NCBI RefSeq assembly: GCF_019599145.1
Contig: NZ_CP080647.1
Span: 1-64,000 of the forward strand
DNA length: 64,000 nucleotides
DNA from: Streptomyces akebiae
Lineage (GTDB): Bacteria > Actinomycetota > Actinomycetes > Streptomycetales > Streptomycetaceae
Reading direction: 5' to 3'
Numbering within the stretch: position 1 is the first letter of the stretch; the number at the start of each line of letters is the position of its first letter. Made by a program: the position numbers and the translations under genes. Shown piece by piece: positions 7,663 through 14,668 of this stretch. The notes under the pieces are model-generated. The model had not been told where the DNA came from, did no database searches, and saw only the letters and a program-made list of their open reading frames with translations.

Positions 7663-8772
7663 TCAGAGCGAGGGCGGCATCTGGTGCCGTGTCAGCATCG
7701 TGTCGTAGCACTGTGCTTCCTTTCGTTCGCGCCAGTCCCACTGGATGCGGCCGACAGGGCCGGTGCGCTGACCGACAGGCGGCTGCGGCGGGCGGAGCCT
7801 GGCCGCCTCCGCCATGCGCAGCAGGTGGACGCGGTCGTGGGGGCCGGCCAGCAGATGCTGGTCCTGGCCGGGCGCGAGCTGAGCGAAGGACACGGCGGCC
7901 TTCAGGGAGACGCGTGCCCACGGCGGCACCCGGTGCGAGGCGCAGCCGTCGGTGTAGCGGGTCCGGTCGTGCAGGGCCAGGGTGGCCGCGGCGGCGTCGT
8001 AGTCGCCGGGGCGGGCGGTGGCGAGCTGCTGGATGGATGCGCCGGTAAAGAGGGCGGCGGCGAGGGCGGCGGCCAGGCGGGGGTGGGCGGTCACGGTGGA
8101 GAGGCGTCGGGCGACTTCCTGTACTGCCTGCTCGGTGAGGGGTGTCGGTGGCGGGCGGTGCCGGAAGGTGATCGGCGGCGGTACGCACGGGGCGGTACAG
8201 GGGGCAGGGCTGTCGTAGGAGACCAGGCGGTCCAGTGCGGGCAGGGTGAGCCACCGGTTGGCCGGCCGGGCGGGCTCCTCCGCAGGCCGGGGTACGGGAG
8301 CGGTTGTGCCGTAGTAGTGGCGGCGGGCGGCCTGGAAGTCGGCGGTGATGGCGAAGTCGGCCGTCTGCAGGGCCTGGTGCAGGGCGGCGGGCAGGTGAGG
8401 GCGGTGGCAGACCAGGGTCAGGTGAATGCCGGTCAGGGCGCGCAGCTCCAGGAGGCGCATCGTGCGGCGGGCGGTGAGGCGGTGGGCGCGCAGGACGGTC
8501 AGCCGGTTCACGGGCAGGGCGTTGATCCAGGCGGTGGCGGCTTCCCAGGCGGGCTGACGGCCGGCGGGGAAACGGCCCGGGAGCAGGGGCGGTTTGCCCA
8601 GAGCGGCCAGAAGGTCGTGGGCGAGGCCGGTTTCGCTGGTGGTGCCCGGGCCGGGGTGCAGGGTGATCCGGCCGGACGGCGGATGGTGGGCGGCCAGGGC
8701 GGTGTGCGTGTGGACCGCGTCGTCGCCCGGGTCGAGGACCACGGCGACGGACGGTGGCACGGCTGGCGGCAT
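7663..8772 (-). CDS. Last gene of transposition operon: degenerate ATPase-like domain plus recombinase-like tail
   Basis: 369 residues, 13 bases after the ATPase gene at 8786. The N-terminal half lines up by eye with that ATPase. GRITLHPGPG, then LLAALGKPP, corresponds to RKITFRARPT, then LFTALDLAGEPP. RLTVLRAHRL occupies the Walker B position (FLVDEAQWL), and VAVVLDPGDDAVHT takes the place of the P-loop. Both the Walker A lysine and the Walker B acid are missing, so this half should not hydrolyse ATP. The C-terminal half (AAALAAALFTGASIQQLATA, RPGDYDAAAATL, HRVPPWARVSL) has the rhythm of the tyrosine-recombinase fold, but Ser replaces the catalytic Arg. No TniQ zinc fingers are present. Function unknown; possibly a targeting or scaffold subunit. 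Confidence 0.6.
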   Translation of the reverse strand: MPPAVPPSVAVVLDPGDDAVHTHTALAAHHPPSGRITLHPGPGTTSETGLAHDLLAALGKPPLLPGRFPAGRQPAWEAATAWINALPVNRLTVLRAHRLTARRTMRLLELRALTGIHLTLVCHRPHLPAALHQALQTADFAITADFQAARRHYYGTTAPVPRPAEEPARPANRWLTLPALDRLVSYDSPAPCTAPCVPPPITFRHRPPPTPLTEQAVQEVARRLSTVTAHPRLAAALAAALFTGASIQQLATARPGDYDAAAATLALHDRTRYTDGCASHRVPPWARVSLKAAVSFAQLAPGQDQHLLAGPHDRVHLLRMAEAARLRPPQPPVGQRTGPVGRIQWDWRERKEAQCYDTMLTRHQMPPSL

Positions 8773-8785
8773 GGTGACGTGGTGG

Positions 8786-9529
8786 TCAGGCGAGGCGGCT
8801 GAAGGCCCAGCGCAGCAGCTCCTGATCCACCCGGGGGCGGCCGGTGCGGGCCAGGGCAGTGCGGGTGTGGGCAGTCAACTGGGCCCAGGCGCGGAAATTG
8901 CCGTGCGCGGCGTGCTGGTCGGCGAACGTGATGTCATCGGGGTCGGCGTCGACCCAGACCGGATGAAACAGCGGGATGGCCTCCAGGACCTCGCTGGGGG
9001 TGAGGCGGGTGAAGTGCTGCCAGATGAAGATGCGGGAGGACAGCATCGGTTCACGGCGCAGCACGGTGTGGCAGCCCTCCCCGCCGACGAAGATGATCGC
9101 GAGCTGGGTTGAGGGTTCGTCCCACAGATAGCGGAAGTACTCGAATGCCTCCCCGTTGAGCCACTGGGCCTCGTCCACGAGGAAGGTGCGGGGACGTTCA
9201 GCCAGGGCCGTCTTCAGCAGGCGGTCGAACTCACTGGGATGACGCGGCGGTTCACCGGCCAGGTCGAGCGCGGTGAACAGCTCGTAGCGCACCGCACGGG
9301 CGGTGGGACGGGCCCGGAAAGTGATCTTGCGGACGTCCTCGTGAGGCTCGAGTCCCCGCAGGCAGATGTTGACGGCGAGGGTCTTGCCGAAGCCGGCGCC
9401 GCCGTGGATGCACATCATGGCGCGGGCGGCGACGGTGTCGGAGATGTTCTCCCGGGCGGTGAGCAGGGCACGGGTGGTGACCACGGACGCATCGGGCAGG
9501 TCGACGTACTGGTAGGTGGCCGCGGTCAC
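8786..9529 (-). CDS. Transposition-type AAA+ ATPase (TniB/TnsC/MuB-like)
   Basis: 247 residues. Walker A is GGAGFGKT (about residues 45-52), Walker B is TFLVDEAQWL (about 118-127), and the C-terminal lid contains LTPSEVLEAIPLFHP and HGNFRAWAQLT. Proteins of this type load on target DNA and activate a partner DDE transposase. The GTG start overlaps the transposase stop (GTGA, 9529-9526), which fixes both the start and the coupling. Its C-terminal third is visibly paralogous to the larger ATPase at 11217-12398 (FHPLW, HGNFRTWAKLT). Having two such ATPases in one operon is unusual. Confidence 0.85.
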   Translation of the reverse strand: MTAATYQYVDLPDASVVTTRALLTARENISDTVAARAMMCIHGGAGFGKTLAVNICLRGLEPHEDVRKITFRARPTARAVRYELFTALDLAGEPPRHPSEFDRLLKTALAERPRTFLVDEAQWLNGEAFEYFRYLWDEPSTQLAIIFVGGEGCHTVLRREPMLSSRIFIWQHFTRLTPSEVLEAIPLFHPVWVDADPDDITFADQHAAHGNFRAWAQLTAHTRTALARTGRPRVDQELLRWAFSRLA

Positions 9530-11220
9530 GAGGCGTCTCCGTCTTCAGCAGTCTGTGCATTGGGTTCGAGTGGGCCGTCGGAGGCAGGTTCGGACGGGAC
9601 GGGAGCAGGCAGGCAGGGCGTGGTCCGGGTGGCGAGGGAAGGCGGGGTACGCCAGTCGGCCGGGGGCGCGGCGGGCGGGATGAGGTCCGGCATTGCGAGC
9701 TGCGCGAGGTCGGTCCCGGCAGTCTGGGCGAGTTCGGCCTCGGCCTGCGCGGTGGTCAGCGCGCCGAGCCGCTGAGGTGCCTCGGGCTGGATGGCGGCGG
9801 CGTAGCGCTCGCGCTGGGAAGCCTCCAGGTCCTTCTTCAGACGGCGCGCACGGGCGGCCCGTGCTCGCCGTACGGCGCTGACCTGTTCCTCGGTGGCCTG
9901 GTCGGCCAGGTCCGCGGGACCCAGATAGCGGCCAGTGGCCGCGTGGTACACCTCGATGCGGTGGTCGTGGTGGGGCATGAAGCGGATGCGGACCTGGATC
10001 CCGGTCTGGCCGGTCATCCACGGCCCCACGTAGTCGCGTTTCCTGAAGCGGATGCCGCGGGTGGTCAGCGTGCGGGTGCCGGCGTCCTCCAGGGTGAACG
10101 TCCACAGATCCGTCGCGGGCACGTCCCGCAGCGGAGTGGGATCCCCCTGCCACGCCTCAAGCGGAGTCTTTCCCCGCAACGGCGCCGGGCGGTGCTCGGT
10201 GTTCCACCAGAGCGTCCAGGCCAGCAGCCGGGCGGTGAAGTCCTCGAAGCCGAGCAGCACTTCGTCCTTCGGGCGGGAAGCCCGTTTGCCGGGGCGCGGC
10301 TGGCGGGCATAGCCGGGCAGCGCGGCCAGGAACATACTCTCCACCGCCCGGTTCAGGCCCTCCACGGTGCCCTTGAGGTGGGGGGTGTAGGCGGGCAGGT
10401 CCTCCACCGTCACGTCGAGGAGATCGAACGCGGCGGTCACCGTCCGGGACAGGAAGTCCTTACCGCGGTCCACCCGTACCTTCTCGGGCAGGCCGCCGAT
10501 CGGGCCGTAGGGGTCCTCGCGCAGGACCGCGGAGCGCAGCGCGGCCAGTACCGACTCCCGCGACGGATCCCCCGGCGTGACCGCGACACCGGTGATCGCG
10601 TTCGTCGCGCAGTCGGTGAACCAGGTGATCCACGGCCTGCGGGCCTTGCCCTCGACGTCGACCAGCACCGCCGCTTGGACGTGGTCGGTCTCCCACACCT
10701 GGTTGCGCCAGCCGCGCGCCCGGGCCAGGAACACATCGTGCTTGCGTGCCGCACGTTCCCCTCCCGCAAGCCCCGCCCGCTCCCCCGGCGTCAGATCCCG
10801 CTGGATCGCCCGGTGCAGCGTCGGGATCGACGGAGGAGGCTCCCCCTCGCCCTTGGCCGCGCGAGCGGTCAGCTCACGATGGACCGCCGCGACGTTGCCC
10901 TTCCACAAGGCCAGCAGGCGGCGCACCTCCGGAGTGACGGAGAAGCGCCCTTTGCTCTGGGCCCGCGCCCCGGGCTCCGCAGCCGCGGACTCGTCACGCT
11001 CGGCAGCGGCAAGCCACCGCCACACCGTGCGCTCGGTCACCTCCAACGACTCCGCCATCAGCCGTACATGGCGGGACGTCAGTTTCTGGTCCTGCCGCAG
11101 GGCGAGCAGCCGGCGCACGGCAGGGCCGCGCAGCGCCGACAGGGAGGAAGAAGGCAGACCTCCCCGCGCGTGCCCGTCCTCGTGGCTGCCAGCCTCTCCC
11201 ATCCCGGAGGCGCCGGTCAC
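9526..11220 (-). CDS. DDE (retroviral-integrase fold) transposase, Mu/TniA/TnsB type
   Basis: 564 residues from the GTG at 11220. That GTG overlaps the stop of the upstream ATPase (GTGA), which is why this start is preferred over the longer open frame to 11847. In order: an N-terminal helix-turn-helix (SRHVRLMAESLEVTERTVWR), a second DNA-binding segment (VRRLLALWKGNVAAVHREL, IPTLHRAIQRDL), and the rve catalytic core with D in WETDHVQ, D in VRVDRGKDF and E in LKGTVEG. The last two are separated by 35 residues. A Mu-C-like beta domain (GIRFRKRDYVGPWM) and a basic coiled tail follow. It should cut and join transposon ends. All catalytic residues are present. Confidence 0.88.
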   Translation of the reverse strand: MTGASGMGEAGSHEDGHARGGLPSSSLSALRGPAVRRLLALRQDQKLTSRHVRLMAESLEVTERTVWRWLAAAERDESAAAEPGARAQSKGRFSVTPEVRRLLALWKGNVAAVHRELTARAAKGEGEPPPSIPTLHRAIQRDLTPGERAGLAGGERAARKHDVFLARARGWRNQVWETDHVQAAVLVDVEGKARRPWITWFTDCATNAITGVAVTPGDPSRESVLAALRSAVLREDPYGPIGGLPEKVRVDRGKDFLSRTVTAAFDLLDVTVEDLPAYTPHLKGTVEGLNRAVESMFLAALPGYARQPRPGKRASRPKDEVLLGFEDFTARLLAWTLWWNTEHRPAPLRGKTPLEAWQGDPTPLRDVPATDLWTFTLEDAGTRTLTTRGIRFRKRDYVGPWMTGQTGIQVRIRFMPHHDHRIEVYHAATGRYLGPADLADQATEEQVSAVRRARAARARRLKKDLEASQRERYAAAIQPEAPQRLGALTTAQAEAELAQTAGTDLAQLAMPDLIPPAAPPADWRTPPSLATRTTPCLPAPVPSEPASDGPLEPNAQTAEDGDAS

Positions 11221-12398
11221 AGCGGCCCCATGAGCCGTGCGCAGGCCCGCTCCAGCATCCGGCGGTCCACTACCGCACGGCTCTTGCCGTAGATCTCGGC
11301 GGTCAGGTGCGAGGTGAGCTTCGCCCAGGTCCGGAAATTGCCGTGGCCCACATGCTCGTCCACCCACGCGACATCGTCCTCGCTCACGTCCTCCCACAGC
11401 GGGTGGAAGGCCGCCATCACTGCGGCCACCTCGCCCGGGCGAAGACGAGGCACCAACTCCCAGGTCAGCACCCGAGAGGCCAGCGCGGGCACCCGGCGCA
11501 GCGCCCGTTCGCTGCCCGCGCCCGCCAGCACGAGTGCCGTGTCCGTGTCCGGGTGGTCCCACAGACCGCGCAGAAACTCCAGCGCCGGCCCCGGAAGACG
11601 CTGTGCCTCGTCCAGCACCAGCACGCGGGGCTGCCGTAGCGCGTTCACCAGCGTCAGGTCGGCCTCCACCGCCCCGCGCGGCAGCCGCCTGCCCAGCTCG
11701 AGGGCGTCCGCGAGCACCCGGCGCAGTTCCGGCACCGTCGGATGCACACCGACATGGACCCGGCGGACCCGGGCCGGGTGCGGCAGCTGGGACAGGGCGT
11801 ACTGCAGCGCGACGGTCTTGCCCTGGCCGGCGTCGCCGTACAGACACACCACCGCCCCCACCGCGGCCGCGTGCGCGACCGTCCGCAGCACCGACCGCAC
11901 AGCGGACGTGTGCACCACCTGCGCGCCCGGCACCAGGACCGGAACCTGCGCCAGATGCTTCTGCTCCCGCAGGATCACCTGCCCGCCTGTGCCTTGGCCG
12001 GCCACGACGTTCAGGCCGAGCTCGCTGAGCGGATCGGGCCTGCGTGGCCCGGCCACCACGTGCTCCCGCTCGACCATCAACGCCCGGCCCGCCCGGCGGT
12101 CCCTGCGGATTACCCGGTGCAGTGTCGACGCCGACGGAACCGACGCCCCGCCAGCCGCGGCCAGCCGGCGTCTCAGCTCAGCGACATTCCCTGCCACCTC
12201 GCCCAGCAGCGTCCACACCTCGTCCGACACCGCATACCCCTGCCGGACCGGCGCCTCCACCTGCCCGGTCGTCTTGGCCTGCTCCAGCCAGCGCCACACC
12301 GTACGCTCCGAGACACCCACCGTCTCCGCGACCGCACGCACATGCCGCGTGGCCAGTTCCCCCGCCTGCTGCCGCTCCAGCAGACGACGCACCACCAA
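11217..12398 (-). CDS. AAA+ ATPase fused to a transposase-like DNA-binding region
   Basis: 393 residues; first gene of the operon. Residues 1-120 match the N-terminus of the transposase encoded next to it. VVRRLLERQQ ... ATRHVRAVAE, then SERTVWRWLEQA, parallels AVRRLLALRQ ... SRHVRLMAES, then TERTVWRWLAAA. The second DNA-binding segment (NVAELRRRLA, STLHRVIRRD) is shared too. Residues 150-393 are an ATPase with Walker A GDAGQGKT (about 188-195), Walker B VLVLDEAQRL (about 259-268) and the same lid as the smaller ATPase. Known TniB/TnsC/MuB regulators do not usually carry the transposase end-binding domains. The start is TTG; the frame opens at about 12450 but has no better start. Confidence 0.82.
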   Translation of the reverse strand: MVVRRLLERQQAGELATRHVRAVAETVGVSERTVWRWLEQAKTTGQVEAPVRQGYAVSDEVWTLLGEVAGNVAELRRRLAAAGGASVPSASTLHRVIRRDRRAGRALMVEREHVVAGPRRPDPLSELGLNVVAGQGTGGQVILREQKHLAQVPVLVPGAQVVHTSAVRSVLRTVAHAAAVGAVVCLYGDAGQGKTVALQYALSQLPHPARVRRVHVGVHPTVPELRRVLADALELGRRLPRGAVEADLTLVNALRQPRVLVLDEAQRLPGPALEFLRGLWDHPDTDTALVLAGAGSERALRRVPALASRVLTWELVPRLRPGEVAAVMAAFHPLWEDVSEDDVAWVDEHVGHGNFRTWAKLTSHLTAEIYGKSRAVVDRRMLERACARLMGPL

Positions 12399-12530
12399 CC
12401 CCTGGGCAGCACGGGCCCACGACCGGCCCCTACCTCTTGGTCCACCCCACGATCACACCGACCGGGCCAACCTCAGCACATAAGAACTATCGAACCTGAG
12501 ACAACATCAGCTGCCATGCGATAAAGCCCC

Positions 12531-12573
12531 ATGACAGCGATCCCACCCATTAATCTCTCACCTCATGACAGCG
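12531..12573. repeat. Short direct repeat upstream of the transposition operon
   Basis: ATGACAGCG occurs at 12531-12539 and 12565-12573, each followed after a few bases by CCCACCC or a near copy. The position upstream of the first transposition gene and the regular spacing suggest transposase-binding sites. This could be chance. Confidence 0.35.
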
Positions 12574-12670
12574 GCCTGCCCACCCGTAAACAGCCGCTGA
12601 CCAGCCCCGTAACACCCACCCCTGGACCAGCGCGACCGACTCTCACCAACACCGACACCAACCCGAGAGA

Positions 12671-13290
12671 TCGCACCGACCGGTCCGGGAACTGCCCGGG
12701 ATCGGCGCGAAGGTGTCCGCCACCCTCGCCGAGTACGGCCTGCACATGGTCGGCGGCGTCGGCGACGTCCCCCAGCTCACCCGGCAGCGCCTCCTCTGCG
12801 CCCGGGCCCGGCCGCGCCCTCCACGAGCATGCCCTCGGCCGGGACACCACGGTCGTCGGCCTCACCCCCGCACCGGCGAGCATCAGCGCTGAGCACCGCT
12901 TCGAACGCGACGAACTCGACCCTGCCCAGCACCGGCGCGCCCTGCTCGCCCTCGCCGCCCGCCTCCGCGACTCCGGCCAGATCGGCACCAGTCTGACCTG
13001 CACCGTCCGCTACGCCGACCACAGTTCCACCCGACGCGGCCGCACCCTTCCCGAAGCCACCCATCACACCGTGGTCCTGGCCCGCGCGGCGTACGCGCCG
13101 TACGAGTCCCTGGGGCTTCAGCGCGCTCGGGTCCGCGGTATCGCCCTGCGTGCTGATGCCCTCCGACCCGACGCCCGGGCCACCCGGCAGCTCGCCCTCG
13201 ATGAAGGCGACGACAGACCGTTGGCGATCGAATCTGTCGCCGACCACGGGATCCGGGCGAGGTCCTCGGCGAACCGCAGTTCCGCAGTGG
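12671..13290 (+). pseudogene. dinB: Y-family DNA polymerase (DinB/ImuB type), C-terminal fragment
   Basis: The fragment begins at the helix-hairpin-helix segment (RPVRELPGIGAKVSATLAEY). It continues, after a frameshift near 12805, into the little-finger domain (AGRALHEHALGRD, PASISAEHRFERDELDPAQH, SLTCTVRYADHSSTRRGRTL, SLGLQRARVRGIAL). The palm and fingers with the catalytic acids are entirely absent. The missing half lies exactly where the transposition operon begins, which suggests disruption by that element. Translesion polymerase activity is impossible from this piece. Confidence 0.8.
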
Positions 13291-13349
13291 ACGGTTGCCG
13301 GCGCCTGTTCGTCATCCTCCCGGCCCTGACACAGAGCGCTGTCGCGCAA

Positions 13350-13770
13350 GCCCGACCGGTCGTTGTCGTCGTCGCCGGGCAGCCGGGGGCGGCAAGACCC
13401 ACATCGCCGACCTCGTCCAGGCGGTCCTGGACGGTCGTGGCGCAGCGGTGCGGGTCAGCCGGGACCTGTACAAGCCCGCGCACCGGCACTACTCGGGTCT
13501 CCTGGCCACCGATGTCCGTACGGGCGCAGCCCTGGTCCGCCCCGATACCGTCCGCTGGCAGGCCGCCGTCGAAGCCCACGTCCGCGACCGGCGCTTCGAC
13601 GCCGTGGTGGAGTCCGCGCTCGCCGACTCCGACGACTTCAGCGCCTCCTCCCTCGCCTACCGGGCCGCTGGTCACCGGATCGAGGTGGCGACAGTGGCCA
13701 CCACCGAAGCTCTGAGCCAGCTCGGGACCGTGGGCCGCTTCCTCACCGAAACCGCCAACGGCCAAGGCCG
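13350..13770 (+). pseudogene. Zeta-toxin family kinase, frameshifted
   Basis: The frame encoding VVVVVAGQPGA ends in the P-loop, and the continuation GGKTHIADLVQAVL is one base out of frame. A single deletion near 13392 therefore breaks the ATP-binding loop. Downstream residues (AAVRVSRDLYKPAHRHY, DTVRWQAAVEAHVRDRRFDA, VVESALADSDDF) fit a zeta-like UDP-sugar or nucleotide kinase fold. No antitoxin gene is visible next to it. It follows the dinB fragment in the same direction. Confidence 0.65.
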
Positions 13771-14113
13771 GACGGCAGGGCCGCGTTCAGGGTGCGGTAT
13801 GCCCGCCTGCGGCCTTCCCGCCGAGGCAGCAGGCACCCGAAGACTGCGACTTCGAGATCAGAGCGCTACGGCCACGCGGCCTGATCGTCCCGAACCAATA
13901 GCTGGTGATCCGCCGTTTGCCCTGCTGCGTCCAGGACGTCGGATGGAAGTTCGAGAAACATCGCCCAGTCACCAGTCGTTCCTAAGGAGTGCGGGGACCC
14001 GTGCGTTCGGCGGCCGCGTACCTCCCTGACAGCGGACGCACAATCTTCCTCGACGAGGGATAGCCGTGCGCGGCTCAGCACGTCGTAAGGAGTGCCGAGA
14101 AGGGGGAGGGTTG
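13771..14113. other. Intergenic stretch without a recognisable gene
   Basis: Only short open frames without family features occur here. The last 40 bases hold the ribosome-binding site of the downstream sigma factor (AGAAGGGGGAGG). I see no clear terminator or repeat. Confidence 0.4.
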
Positions 14114-14668
14114 ATGAAAGCGTCGAGTCACGACGAGTTCCGGGAGTTCGTAGCGATGCGTTCCACCGCGCTGCTGCGGCTCGCGGTGCTGCTCACGGGT
14201 GGTGACCGGCATGGAGCCGAGGATCTGCTGCAGATCGCGTTGATGAAGGTCTACGGACGCTGGTCGAGCATCGAGCAGCCCGAGGCGTATGTGCGGCAGG
14301 TCATGTACCGCCAGCAGGTCAACCGCTGGCGGCTGCGCGGACACCGCGCGGAGACGACGGTGCCCGTACTGCCCGAATCGGGCACCGACGCCGACGCCGG
14401 GGTGGAGTCCGAGCTGCGGATCGCGCTGTGGGCGGCGCTCGCGCGACTGACGAAGCGCCAGCGGGCCGTGGTCGTCCTGCGCTACTTCGAGGACCTGCCG
14501 GAGGCCGAGGTCGCGGCGCTGCTGAGGTGCCCGGTCGGCACCGTGCGCAGCACGGCACACAGATCGCTCGCCAAACTCCGGGCCCTCGTACCGGAACTGG
14601 GGCCTGCCGGGCCCGCGGGCGAACAGGCACAGCACCTCAGCTTTACGCCGAAGGGGGCTCAGGGATGA
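14114..14668 (+). CDS. SigE-family ECF sigma factor
   Basis: 184 residues from the ATG at 14114 with a strong upstream AGAAGGGGGAGG. Region 2 (HDEFREFVAMRSTALLRLAV, then GAEDLLQIALMKVYGRW) and region 4 (LTKRQRAVVVLRYFEDLPEA, then VGTVRSTAHRSLAKLR) are complete and standard for the actinobacterial SigE/SigM-like group. Its stop overlaps the start of the next gene (ATGA, 14665-14668). The partner is a membrane-anchored beta-propeller protein, so the pair probably forms a sigma factor and extracytoplasmic sensor or anti-sigma module. Confidence 0.88.
   Translation: MKASSHDEFREFVAMRSTALLRLAVLLTGGDRHGAEDLLQIALMKVYGRWSSIEQPEAYVRQVMYRQQVNRWRLRGHRAETTVPVLPESGTDADAGVESELRIALWAALARLTKRQRAVVVLRYFEDLPEAEVAALLRCPVGTVRSTAHRSLAKLRALVPELGPAGPAGEQAQHLSFTPKGAQG

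Larger units (their letters stand above)
7663..12573 (-). mobile_element. Mu/Tn7-like transposition operon, probable mobile element
   Basis: Four minus-strand genes (11217-12398, 9526-11220, 8786-9529, 7663-8772) overlap or nearly touch and read as one transcript: ATPase, transposase, ATPase, unknown. On the right the element meets a dinB fragment lacking its first half, consistent with insertion into dinB. Two copies of ATGACAGCG 34 bases apart (12531, 12565) could be transposase-binding repeats. No matching left end was found. The operon ends only 19 bases from the tpg stop, so a normal left end cannot fit between them; the boundary may lie beyond tpg or be lost. The extent given is a minimum. 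Confidence 0.6.

Noticed and set aside
7643..7663. Left end of the transposon between tpg and the operon
   Set aside because: Only 19 bases are available and no inverted copy of the right-side repeats is present.
11220..11847. N-terminal extension of the transposase frame to 11847
   Set aside because: The extension overlaps the upstream ATPase in another frame; the GTG at 11220 with a GTGA overlap is the better start.
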